This document shows, in pieces, positions 15,287 to 22,985 of a stretch of 63,548 nucleotides of DNA (position 1 is the first letter of the stretch; each line of letters opens with the position of its first letter). The stretch covers positions 1-63,548 of the forward strand of contig NZ_JBLYZJ010000013.1 of assembly GCF_048551375.1 (NCBI RefSeq), read 5' to 3'. The translations under genes were made by a program, and so were the position numbers. Below the pieces are notes generated by a model. It was not told the origin of the DNA and did no database searches. It saw only the letters and a program-made list of their open reading frames with translations. This stretch comes from Faucicola sp048551375. GTDB taxonomy: Bacteria; Pseudomonadota; Gammaproteobacteria; Pseudomonadales; Moraxellaceae.

Positions 15287-18031
15287 ATGAAAAAACCCTC
15301 AACTCGAACCACCAACACCATCAAAGCCAAAAAAGCCGTGGCAAAAAAGTCATCATCCGACAGCGAAACGGATTTTGACAAAGCCCCCTCAAGCAAAGGC
15401 AAAGCCCTTGTTATCGTGGAATCGCCTGCCAAAGCCAAAACCATTAACAAATATCTTGGTAGTAACTTTGTCGTGCGGTCGAGCGTGGGTCATGTGCGTG
15501 ATTTGCCCGTGTCTGGCAGTGGGTCAGCGAGCGACAAAGAAAAAGCCAAAACAGCCGATGAGGGTTTGACCAAAGAACAAAAAGCCCAACAAGCCCTTGT
15601 TCGCCGTATGGGGATTGACCCAGAACACGGTTGGAAAGCCCAATACGAGATTTTACCCAACAAAACCAAAGTCATCAAAGAACTCAAAGCCCTTGCCAAA
15701 GACGCAAGCGAAATCTACCTCGCAACGGACTTGGATAGAGAAGGGGAGGCGATTGCATGGCACTTAAAAGAAGTCATCGGCGGTGATGACAGCAAATACA
15801 GCCGAGTGGTGTTTAACGAAATCACCAAAAACGCCATTCAAGATGCCTTTAAACAGCCGACCAAACTCAACATTGACCGAGTGAATGCCCAACAAGCCAG
15901 ACGTTTTCTTGACCGTGTCGTGGGCTTTATGGTGTCACCGTTACTTTGGCAAAAAGTCGCTCGTGGCTTGTCGGCAGGGCGTGTGCAGTCGGTCGCCACT
16001 CGGCTTGTGGTTGAGCGTGAGCGTGAAATTCGTGCTTTTATTCCTGTTGAATATTGGGAAATTCATACCGACTGTCATACACAAGCAGGGCATAGCGAAA
16101 AATTGGCAGGCGAAAATATCCGTCTTGAGGCGGTCAAGCAAGGCGGTAAAGCCCTTGAATTGAAGAATGAGGAACAGACCAATAAAGTCGTGGATATCCT
16201 TAAAAAGTCCGATTTTATCGTGGCTGACTGTGAGCAAAAGCCCACCCAATCCAAGCCGTCTGCCCCTTTTATCACCTCGACTTTACAGCAATCTGCCAGC
16301 ACTCGGTTGGGCTTTCCTGTCAAAAAGACCATGATGCTCGCCCAACGCCTGTACGAGGCAGGGCATATCACCTATATGCGTACCGATAGTACATTTTTGT
16401 CGGCAGATGCGTTGGCTAGCGTGCGTGGCTTTATCGACCAACAATTTGGTAGCCAATATCTCCCCAACACGCCCAACGTGTATGGCAACAAACAAAACGC
16501 CCAAGAGGCTCACGAGGCGATTCGTCCGTCTGATGTCCATGTGCAATCGTCTTCGCTCAAAGATATGGAGCGTGATGCACAACGGCTGTATGAGCTGATT
16601 TGGCGACAATTTGTGGCGTGTCAAATGCCACCTGCCCAATACCAATCGCTGACCCTAACCGTCAATGCCAGTGATATCGAGCTAAAAGCCAAAGGGCGAG
16701 TGATGACCTTTGACGGCTACACCAAAGTACAACCGCCTGCCAAAAACGAAGACACGCTACTGCCAGATGTCAAAGTGGGCGAAAAATTGGTCGTGGATAA
16801 CATTGACCCAAGCCAACATTTTACCAAACCACCTGCTCGCTATACTGAGGCAAGCCTTGTTAAAGAGTTGGAAAAACGAGGCATTGGGCGACCCTCGACC
16901 TATGCGTCTATCATCTCGACCATTCAAGAACGTGGCTATGTCAAACTCGAAAACAAACGCCTATTTGCCGAAAAAATGGGCGATATCGTCACCGACCGCC
17001 TTGTCGGTAGCTTTCCCGACTTAATGGACTACACCTTTACCGCAGGGCTTGAGGAAAAACTGGACGAAGTTGCCGAAGGTGAACAAAATTGGAAAAAAGT
17101 CCTCGACAACTTCTACGGCGATTTTAAAACCAAACTGGAAACCGCCAAAGACAAAGACGGCATGAAACCTAATGACCCAACGGACGTACCAGACGTACAT
17201 TGTGACCTGTGTGACCATCCAATGCAAATTCGTACAGGCTCGACTGGCGTATTTTTGGGCTGTACAGGCTACAATCTACCGCCAAAAGAACGCTGTAAAG
17301 GCACAAAAAATCTGATGCCAGTCGAGGCTTTTGCCAATCAAACCGCCAACGCCTCAAAAGCCGAGGGCATTGAGGAAGATGAGGGCAATAGCGATGAAGT
17401 ATTGGCGTTGCTTGAGAAAAAACGCTGTCCAAAATGTGGCACGGCAATGGACGGCTATATCGTGGACGGTGGGCTAAAACTGCATATCTGTGGTAATAAC
17501 CCAGACTGTGACGGCTATCTACTCGAAAAAGGCGTATTTGAAACCGCTGGCAAAGGCGATGTACCGACCATTCCGTGTGATAAATGTGACGGCGAAATGG
17601 AACTCAAAACAGGGCGTTTTGGGGCGTATTTCGCTTGCCAAAAATGCGACAACACTCGCAAAGTATTAAAAAATGGCGATGCCGCACCGCCTCGGATGAC
17701 CGCCATTCCGATGCCAGAATTACGTTCACAACGCTTTGATGACCACTATATCTTGCGTGAGGGGGCAGCAGGGCTGTTTTTGGCAGCGTCAAAATTCCCC
17801 AAAATCCGTGAAACTCGCCCACCGAAATTGGCAGAATTGCGAGCGATTAAAGACCAGTTGGAAGAAAAATTCCAGTATTTATTTACCGCCCCTGATGTCG
17901 ATGATGAGGGCAATCCAACGATTTTACGTTGGTCACGCAAAAATGCCGAACAGTATATCGGCTCAGAAAAAGACGGCAAAGCCACCAAATTCGCCCTTGT
18001 CTATCGGAAAGGGAAGTGGGTGGTAGAGTAA
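15287..18031 (+). CDS. topA: DNA topoisomerase I
   Basis: TopA (914 residues) is the type IA enzyme that relaxes negatively supercoiled DNA by transient single-strand cleavage. After a basic, Ser-rich N-terminal tail of about 35 residues comes the Toprim domain (ALVIVESPAKAKTINKYL; acidic residues in LATDLDREGEAIAWHL), then the cleavage domain with the catalytic Tyr363 in HITYMRTDST. The C-terminal third carries Cys-rich zinc ribbons (CDLC, CPKC, CDKC pairs) and ends in a basic segment. Length and order are normal for gamma-proteobacterial TopA. Two tRNA genes with their own promoter follow. Confidence 0.97.
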   Translation: MKKPSTRTTNTIKAKKAVAKKSSSDSETDFDKAPSSKGKALVIVESPAKAKTINKYLGSNFVVRSSVGHVRDLPVSGSGSASDKEKAKTADEGLTKEQKAQQALVRRMGIDPEHGWKAQYEILPNKTKVIKELKALAKDASEIYLATDLDREGEAIAWHLKEVIGGDDSKYSRVVFNEITKNAIQDAFKQPTKLNIDRVNAQQARRFLDRVVGFMVSPLLWQKVARGLSAGRVQSVATRLVVEREREIRAFIPVEYWEIHTDCHTQAGHSEKLAGENIRLEAVKQGGKALELKNEEQTNKVVDILKKSDFIVADCEQKPTQSKPSAPFITSTLQQSASTRLGFPVKKTMMLAQRLYEAGHITYMRTDSTFLSADALASVRGFIDQQFGSQYLPNTPNVYGNKQNAQEAHEAIRPSDVHVQSSSLKDMERDAQRLYELIWRQFVACQMPPAQYQSLTLTVNASDIELKAKGRVMTFDGYTKVQPPAKNEDTLLPDVKVGEKLVVDNIDPSQHFTKPPARYTEASLVKELEKRGIGRPSTYASIISTIQERGYVKLENKRLFAEKMGDIVTDRLVGSFPDLMDYTFTAGLEEKLDEVAEGEQNWKKVLDNFYGDFKTKLETAKDKDGMKPNDPTDVPDVHCDLCDHPMQIRTGSTGVFLGCTGYNLPPKERCKGTKNLMPVEAFANQTANASKAEGIEEDEGNSDEVLALLEKKRCPKCGTAMDGYIVDGGLKLHICGNNPDCDGYLLEKGVFETAGKGDVPTIPCDKCDGEMELKTGRFGAYFACQKCDNTRKVLKNGDAAPPRMTAIPMPELRSQRFDDHYILREGAAGLFLAASKFPKIRETRPPKLAELRAIKDQLEEKFQYLFTAPDVDDEGNPTILRWSRKNAEQYIGSEKDGKATKFALVYRKGKWVVE

Positions 18032-18108
18032 AAACTGACCATAATATAGGCTGGGCAACAAATTTATCGCTTGATGATAAAAAAAGTAAAAAAATCCCAA
18101 AAAACTGC

Positions 18109-18136
18109 TTGACGTTGCTCTTAAAATCTATATAAT
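18109..18136 (+). promoter_or_regulatory. tRNA operon promoter
   Basis: TTGACG (18109-18114) and TATAAT (18131-18136) are separated by 16 bp and followed by ACGC just before tRNA-Val. The layout matches rrn promoter P1 at the right edge of the window. Confidence 0.8.
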
Positions 18137-18157
18137 ACGCAACCACTGAACGATGAT

Positions 18158-18233
18158 GGGTGGTTAGCTCAGTTGGTAGAGCATCTGCCTTACACGCAGA
18201 GGGTCAGCGGTTCGAGCCCGTTACCACCCACCA
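18158..18233 (+). tRNA. tRNA-Val (TAC)
   Basis: A full cloverleaf can be drawn: acceptor GGGTGGT pairs with ACCACCC, the anticodon loop reads CTTACAC (anticodon TAC, valine), and the T arm holds GGTTCGAGCC. The CCA end is encoded. It is the first gene of a two-tRNA unit. Confidence 0.95.
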
Positions 18234-18294
18234 ACCTTTAAGCAAAAGCTTAATCGCCAAGGTTGGCAGGTACGCCATCATCACCTTTTACTAC

Positions 18295-18371
18295 GCAGTG
18301 GTAGTTCAGTTGGTTAGAATACCGGCCTGTCACGCCGGGGGTCGCGGGTTCGAGTCCCGTCCGCTGCGCCA
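18295..18371 (+). tRNA. tRNA-Asp (GTC)
   Basis: Acceptor GCAGTGG pairs with CCGCTGC, the anticodon loop reads CTGTCAC (anticodon GTC, aspartate), the T arm holds GGGTTCGAGTCCC, and CCA is encoded. It lies 61 bp after tRNA-Val and is probably co-transcribed with it. Confidence 0.95.
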
Positions 18372-18413
18372 CTTATTTATTAAGTGTAAAAAACTTAAAA
18401 TTTTAGTTTTATG

Positions 18414-18444
18414 CCTCAAATCTCCCCTGATTTGAGGTTTTTTT
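18414..18444 (+). terminator. Rho-independent terminator of the Val-Asp tRNA unit
   Basis: CCTCAAATC pairs with GATTTGAGG around a 6-base loop and is followed by seven T residues. Confidence 0.9.
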
Positions 18445-18464
18445 ATTGCTGACATTTGGTCAAT

Positions 18465-18511
18465 AAAAATCCCCATAAATCAAAGGCTTACGAGGGTTGA
18501 AGATGGTAGGG
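18465..18511 (-). repeat. Relic duplicate of a tRNA 3' end and its terminator
   Basis: About 46 bp here repeat, with four or five differences, the 3' end (CCTACCA) and following terminator of the CAU tRNA at 18887-18937. The similarity stops at the tRNA 3' end, as at an attachment-site duplication left by integration. An XRE regulator gene lies between the two copies. Confidence 0.65.
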
Positions 18512-18581
18512 TGAAAAATACTTATTTTTGCCTTATAGGGGTGACTTTGCTATAAATAACATTGCGATTGAGTAAAAATGA

Positions 18582-18827
18582 ATGGTTGGTAAAACCCAAA
18601 ATTCTGAAAAAGCCCCGAATGTTGTAGCATTTGGCAATCGTTTAAGAGAAATGCGTAGGGCTAAAGGCATTTCACAGGAAGACTTAGCTTTACTGGCAGA
18701 TATTGACCGTAGTTATATGGGGAGAATTGAAAGAGGGGAATTTAACCCAACGCTAACCAAAATTTATCAATTGGCGAAAGCACTAGAGGTTGATGTGGTT
18801 GAGTTTTTTATGCCTAAATCTGAGTGA
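18582..18827 (+). CDS. XRE-family HTH regulator
   Basis: This 81-residue protein is almost entirely a Cro/C1-type helix-turn-helix domain (RLREMRRAKGISQEDLALLA, then DRSYMGRIERG and a FNPTLTKIYQLAKAL helix). Such small regulators control restriction-modification systems, integrative elements or toxin-antitoxin loci. No partner gene is present on either side. It is bracketed by the two copies of a tRNA 3'-end repeat, so it may be the only survivor of a lost integrative element. The ATG at 18582 was taken as start; no strong ribosome site is visible. Confidence 0.8.
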   Translation: MVGKTQNSEKAPNVVAFGNRLREMRRAKGISQEDLALLADIDRSYMGRIERGEFNPTLTKIYQLAKALEVDVVEFFMPKSE

Positions 18828-18886
18828 ATGAAGTTGCTGTAAAAATCGGCAACATCAAGGGTCGATAAAACGGATGATATGAAAAC

Positions 18887-18920
18887 AAAAAACCCCCATA
18901 AGTCAAAGACTTACGAGGGT
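18887..18920 (-). terminator. Terminator of the CAU tRNA
   Basis: On the minus strand, AACCCTCGTAAGTC pairs with GACTTATGGGGGTT and is followed by a T run. This segment together with the tRNA 3' end is the second copy of the repeat at 18465-18511. Confidence 0.8.
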
Positions 18921-18926
18921 TGAAAA

Positions 18927-19003
18927 TGGTAGGCCCAGCAGGACTTGAACCTGCGACCAAAGGATTATGAGTCCTCTGCTCTAACCAACTGAGCTATAGG
19001 CCC
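18927..19003 (-). tRNA. tRNA with CAT anticodon (probably Ile2)
   Basis: On the minus strand a cloverleaf can be drawn with acceptor GGGCCTA, D arm AGCTCAGTTGGTTAGAGC, anticodon loop CTCATAA and T arm CAGGTTCAAGTCCTG, with encoded CCA. The CAU anticodon fits elongator Met or Ile2, which becomes AUA-reading after lysidine modification by TilS. The TTTGGTCGCAGGTTCAA stretch looks more like Ile2 than elongator Met. The 3' end carries the repeat described above. Confidence 0.88.
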
Positions 19004-19048
19004 GAAATTGCTTGGTGAAATAGCACAATCACCAAATTTAAGCTCAAT

Positions 19049-19076
19049 ATGATACCGTAAAAAAAATATTTTGCAA
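19049..19076 (-). promoter_or_regulatory. Promoter of the CAU tRNA
   Basis: On the minus strand TTGCAA and TATCAT are separated by 16 bp, about 45 bp before the tRNA 5' end. Confidence 0.55.
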
Positions 19077-19156
19077 TCCAATTTTCTCACAATCTACTAA
19101 ATTATGGTTTTTTCATGGCTTAAACAATCTCAAGATGAACGCTAGCCATATTTTTT

Positions 19157-19164
19157 GCTATAAT
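19157..19164 (+). promoter_or_regulatory. Extended -10 promoter of the acyltransferase gene
   Basis: TGCTATAAT forms an extended -10 element 33 bp before ATG 19198. It lies inside an upstream in-frame extension, so that extension is unlikely to be translated. Confidence 0.55.
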
Positions 19165-19197
19165 CTACCCATATTAGATAGCAAGCGACCCCAGCCC

Positions 19198-20124
19198 ATG
19201 ACCATTGAAAAACCTACTGACAATCAGACTACCACTCAAAATAGCATCATTGTCAAGCCCAAAAACTCCCCTAAAAAAACCTCATTACCTGCCAAAATGA
19301 GCCAAATGCTTTGGTCGATTAGCAAACAACTGCTTACACCAAAAACCTACACCAAGCAAAACCTTACCACACAATGGCAACGCAGTAAACGAGTCGCTCG
19401 ACTGATGATGACCGTGCAAACAGGCATGGGCTACGCTTGGCAAATTCAACAGCACCCCAATGCCGACAAACATGAGGTTATCCGACATATCCAAAGTTTT
19501 TGCACCCAATCATTGCAAGCCCTAAATATTGAGGTCATCGCTGTCAAACCCATTCCGACCCATCATGCCCTATGGACTAGTAACCATATATCATGGCTTG
19601 ATATTCCAGTGGTTGGCAGTAGTATTCCGACTTTTTTCTTATCCAAAGAAGAAATTGCCCATTGGCCCATCATTGGTTGGTTGGCTCGTATGGCGAATAC
19701 CTTGTTTATCAAACGAGGCTCTGGTGATGCCAATGCTGTTGCCAATCAAATGACAGCATTCTTAAAAGATGGCTTTCCAGTGGTGTTTTTCCCAGAAGCG
19801 ACCACCACGGATGGCACAGCGGTCAAGCGTATTCATGGTAAATTACTTCAATCAGCGATGGATAGTGGTGTGTTGATTCAGCCGATTGTGATTTGTTATG
19901 TCAATAAATATGGTCAACTTGACCAATATATTCCGTATTATGGTGACATTAACTTTTTGGACAGCGTGCGAGATGTACTGGATAATGAGCCTGCTAAAGC
20001 ATATATTTTACCATTAGAGGCGATTGACCCCATGGGCAAAACCCGTTCTGAAATCACTGCCTTATTACAAGAACGTATGCAACAAGGGCTGATTGCCTTG
20101 CATCAACAGGTAATGAGAAAGTGA
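19198..20124 (+). CDS. PlsC-type 1-acyl-glycerol-3-phosphate acyltransferase
   Basis: The 308-residue protein has the acyltransferase motifs of the PlsC family: NHISWLD (HX4D catalytic motif), KEEIAHWPIIGWLA, LFIKRGSG and FPEATTTDG (the FPEGTRS-type motif). The family transfers a fatty acyl chain to lysophosphatidic acid at the inner membrane, giving phosphatidic acid, or acylates related lipids. The N-terminal 65 residues are polar and low-complexity, which is unusual. No strong transmembrane helix is evident. An OlsB-like acyltransferase elsewhere in the window means an ornithine-lipid role (OlsA) is an alternative. Start placed at ATG 19198 because the promoter lies just upstream. Confidence 0.8.
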   Translation: MTIEKPTDNQTTTQNSIIVKPKNSPKKTSLPAKMSQMLWSISKQLLTPKTYTKQNLTTQWQRSKRVARLMMTVQTGMGYAWQIQQHPNADKHEVIRHIQSFCTQSLQALNIEVIAVKPIPTHHALWTSNHISWLDIPVVGSSIPTFFLSKEEIAHWPIIGWLARMANTLFIKRGSGDANAVANQMTAFLKDGFPVVFFPEATTTDGTAVKRIHGKLLQSAMDSGVLIQPIVICYVNKYGQLDQYIPYYGDINFLDSVRDVLDNEPAKAYILPLEAIDPMGKTRSEITALLQERMQQGLIALHQQVMRK

Positions 20125-20258
20125 TATTTATCATGTTTTAAATGAGGATTTAGGGTAGATTGTATTGCATTCGCCCAAAATGTTAAATCCCATAAAAACT
20201 AAGACAATAGTGATGATATTTAATATAACCCTAATAGTCAGTTTGCTATAAAATAAGC

Positions 20259-20264
20259 TATAAT
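20259..20264 (+). promoter_or_regulatory. Possible -10 of the Roadblock/GTPase operon
   Basis: A TATAAT lies about 130 bp before the first gene of the operon; no good -35 is seen. The 269-bp gap before the operon is otherwise AT-rich and featureless. Confidence 0.35.
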
Positions 20265-20393
20265 GATGCGGTCTAGGGATAAGTTTTAGACTTATTTTGG
20301 TGTGAGTGTTTTTATGGTAGCGATGTTATTGCACGATATTATCACACTAGTTTTTATTCACTTTATAGGTAAAGAGATTGAAGGGGTCGCATT

Positions 20394-20756
20394 ATGCGTA
20401 CGGATATGTTTCAACAGATCTTAAATGATTTAAATAGTTCATCAGCTGATATTGAAGCATCAGCATTGATTTCAACGGATGGTCTAATGATTGCTTCTGC
20501 ATTGCCAGCAGGGATTGATGAAGACCGTGTGGGGGCAATGTCAGCTGCCTTATTATCATTGGGTGACCGTGCAGGTCGTGAGTTAGCACGTGGTTCGATT
20601 GAGCGTGTTTTGGTACATGGCGAAAAAGGCTATGTCATTATGTCTTCATCAGGTTCAGAAGCGGTACTTACCGTTTTGGCGAAGCCTAATGCCAAATTGG
20701 GTTTGGTATTCTTAGATATTAAGCGTGCCGCTGAAGCCCTTGCAAAATTATTATAA
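20394..20756 (+). CDS. Roadblock/LC7-domain protein (MglB-like)
   Basis: The 120-residue protein is one Roadblock/LC7 domain: helix MFQQILNDLN, strand ALISTDGLMIASALP, a long central helix (RVGAMSAALLSLGDRAGREL), then strands RVLVHGEKGYVIMSSSG and EAVLTVLAK and a final helix. Bacterial proteins of this fold (MglB and relatives) bind Ras-like GTPases as dimers and stimulate their GTPase activity. The first gene of a seven-gene same-strand run that includes a small GTPase, so a GAP or scaffold role for that GTPase is the obvious inference. It is cytoplasmic and full length. A GAAGGGG stretch precedes the ATG. Confidence 0.88.
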   Translation: MRTDMFQQILNDLNSSSADIEASALISTDGLMIASALPAGIDEDRVGAMSAALLSLGDRAGRELARGSIERVLVHGEKGYVIMSSSGSEAVLTVLAKPNAKLGLVFLDIKRAAEALAKLL

Positions 20757-20881
20757 TCACATTCATTATAATAATGATTGGTTAAGTATACCAAATGAGC
20801 ATTACTCGTGCCAGCTTTGCTAGATATCACACAATCATCGGGCTAGGGGCGAGTAAGTTTTATGTATGAAAAGGAACTTAT

Positions 20882-21379
20882 ATGGCATCAGTCCAAATTC
20901 CAGATATGGCAAAGCCCAATGGTGAAGCCACTGAACATCGCCTAACATTTAATGACGGCACGAGCCGAACTGTCTACACTACCACCAATGAATTACCTTA
21001 CCCTGATGGCAAGCTCATTGTTTCTCGTGTTGATTTAGAAGGTATTATCACCCATGCGAATGATGCGTTTGTGGATATCAGTGGCTATGAAAAAAATGAC
21101 TTGATTGGCATGCCACATCATATTTTACGTCATCCAGAAATGCCAAAAGCTGCCTTCAAAGACCTATGGGAAACGGTTAAAGCAGGTAAAAAATGGCACG
21201 GTTATGTGAAAAACTTGTGTAAAGATGGTAGCTACTATTGGGTATATGCCACTGCTGTGCCGAATATTCGTCATGGTGACATTGTGGGCTATACCTCAGT
21301 ACGCCGTAAACCTTCTCGTAGCAAAATTGCAGAACATGAAGCCTTATATGCCAAAATGCTAGCGGAGGAACAAGCATGA
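20882..21379 (+). CDS. Stand-alone PAS-domain sensor protein (Aer-like PAS)
   Basis: The 165-residue protein is mainly one PAS domain. After about 45 variable residues come LIVSRVDLEGIITHANDAFV, ISGYEKNDLIGMPHHILRHPEMP, FKDLWETVKAGKKWHGYVKN and KDGSYYWVYATAVP, the pattern of the Aer/PAS-type FAD-binding domain including the HHILRHPEMP turn. No HAMP, kinase, cyclase or methyl-accepting domain is attached, so its signal must pass to another protein. Its stop overlaps the next ATG by four bases (ATGA), giving translational coupling to the PhnD-like gene. Redox or oxygen sensing via FAD is a family-based guess. Confidence 0.85.
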   Translation: MASVQIPDMAKPNGEATEHRLTFNDGTSRTVYTTTNELPYPDGKLIVSRVDLEGIITHANDAFVDISGYEKNDLIGMPHHILRHPEMPKAAFKDLWETVKAGKKWHGYVKNLCKDGSYYWVYATAVPNIRHGDIVGYTSVRRKPSRSKIAEHEALYAKMLAEEQA

Positions 21380-22122
21380 CTATTAACTTACTGATAGCAC
21401 CAGACTTTGCCCCAGAACGTTTTGCAGGTTGGCACATGCTCAACACCTTGCTACAAAAACGCTCAGGTAAGCACATTCATTTGGTCACGCCTGCCTCTGC
21501 CCATGAGCAATCTGAGCTGATTCAACAAGGCAATATTGAGCTTATCTATGCCAATCCATTTGACGCAGCTGCCATGATTCGTGAACATGGCTATCATGCT
21601 GTTGCCCGTCCTTTAGGCAAAGCGGATGAAATGGTCATCAGTGGTAAAGCGGAAGGCGACATCAGACAGCTAGAAGACCTAAAAGCAGGTTGTACCATTG
21701 CATTGGCGGATAATCGTGATGTAAAATTAATTGGACTTCGCTTATTAGAAGCCGTTGATTTGACCGAATCAGATATCACGTGGAAAGTCACTGAAACTTA
21801 CCAAGCAGCTGCTCGTATGCTCATTAAAGGTGAAGCAGACGCTGGGTTCTTCTTATCAGAAGTGTATCATAGCTTGTCAAAATTGACCTTATCTCAGATG
21901 AAAGTTCTAATTGAGAGTGAACTCAATGACATTAGCCACATTGTATTGGTCAAAGACAGCTTTGCTGAAAGCCAACCATTTGTTGATGCGTTATTGACCT
22001 TAGCAGACAGCGAAGAAGGTAAATCAGTGTTGCAAGAACTCGGCATGAGTCATGGTTTTGAGGCAATGAATCAAGAAGATGGTGAGTTTATGGTTGACTT
22101 GATGGATACCTTGTTAGACTAA
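21376..22122 (+). CDS. PhnD/SsuA-like substrate-binding fold, no export signal
   Basis: The 248-residue protein has the fold pattern of PhnD-type periplasmic binding proteins: an N-terminal strand, then IELIYANPFDAAAMIREHGY, VARPLGKADEMV, CTIALADNRDVKLIGLRLL and ADAGFFLSEVYHSL, matching the two-lobe ligand-binding architecture. It starts directly at TINLLIAPDFAPERF and has no signal peptide or lipobox, so it should be cytoplasmic. No ABC permease or ATPase is nearby. Coupled to the PAS gene by a 4-bp overlap, it looks like a ligand sensor recruited for intracellular signalling. The ligand is not readable from the sequence. Confidence 0.75.
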   Translation: MTINLLIAPDFAPERFAGWHMLNTLLQKRSGKHIHLVTPASAHEQSELIQQGNIELIYANPFDAAAMIREHGYHAVARPLGKADEMVISGKAEGDIRQLEDLKAGCTIALADNRDVKLIGLRLLEAVDLTESDITWKVTETYQAAARMLIKGEADAGFFLSEVYHSLSKLTLSQMKVLIESELNDISHIVLVKDSFAESQPFVDALLTLADSEEGKSVLQELGMSHGFEAMNQEDGEFMVDLMDTLLD

Positions 22123-22270
22123 TTACACGGAATAATCACTTATCAATCAATAACATTGGGTTAGCCAGCCTAGCCCAATGTAAATATTAAAAATATAACA
22201 ATACTAACGTGTTAACTCAGTTTGCCTTTCCTAATTTTTATACTCTCAATCACCAAATGAGGAGCGATGT

Positions 22271-22927
22271 ATGTATTCACTGACGAATCGCAGTCGCAAA
22301 AAACAACAAAAACATTGGCTAAATTATCGTCTATATAGCCGTCAAGTTATGAGTCAACCGATGAATATGGATATTCATACCAGCCGTATTATGACAGCGA
22401 TGGAGCTGGAAGAAAAAGAACCGCTACAAGGTGCATTGGCAGATATGTTCTATGGCTGTTGGTTTGACGTGCCGTATTTTGGTGAACGTATGTTGGGTCA
22501 AGTCAAAGAAAAAATCAATCCCAATATGCTCAAAGGCTTTCAACGCTGTATTGAAGGATTAGACTATGTGTTTGCCGTTAGCCCATTAGCAACCCGTTGG
22601 AGCGTATTAATTTCGCCTTCGATGCAAGCCTTTGAACACCAATTAAGAATTTCTGCTGATGACTCTCGTTCAGTGGCGACATTAACAATTTCCACTTTAC
22701 TGGATATTTTAGAAGAAGAGGATGACCCTGAAGAGCAAGAAGAGCTTATCGAAGAAGTAGAACAAGAATTTTTTGCCCACTGTCTTGCGATCGATGATCG
22801 GTTGGCTTTTTCGATTGTGTGGTGGGAATTATCAAAAAATAAATGGAACTTCCATGAAGCATGGACACAAACTCGAGGTATCTTTGAGAGAAAAAATAGT
22901 AATCACGACAATAAACTAGAAAACTAA
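22271..22927 (+). CDS. Unrecognised acidic protein of the GTPase operon
   Basis: The 218-residue protein has a basic N-terminus (NRSRKKQQKHWLNYR) and a very acidic stretch (LEEEDDPEEQEELIEEVEQE) around residues 155-175, with Trp-rich segments near the end. There is no signal peptide or membrane helix and I do not recognise a domain. A GGAGCGATG ribosome site precedes the start; an internal ATG 26 codons later is possible. It follows the PhnD-like gene by 148 bp on the same strand and precedes the pseudo-receiver gene, so it is probably a component of the same system. Confidence 0.65.
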   Translation: MYSLTNRSRKKQQKHWLNYRLYSRQVMSQPMNMDIHTSRIMTAMELEEKEPLQGALADMFYGCWFDVPYFGERMLGQVKEKINPNMLKGFQRCIEGLDYVFAVSPLATRWSVLISPSMQAFEHQLRISADDSRSVATLTISTLLDILEEEDDPEEQEELIEEVEQEFFAHCLAIDDRLAFSIVWWELSKNKWNFHEAWTQTRGIFERKNSNHDNKLEN

Positions 22928-22985
22928 ACTATAATTCATAATAAAAGCGTTTTTCTTTAACAATTTACTGAAGATTGAAACTATT

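Noticed and set aside
18160..18435. 91-codon frame over the tRNA-Val and tRNA-Asp genes
   Set aside because: It runs through two complete tRNA cloverleafs; the frame is a coincidence.
19135..19197. Upstream 21-codon extension of the acyltransferase
   Set aside because: An extended -10 promoter lies inside it, so transcription probably starts after it.
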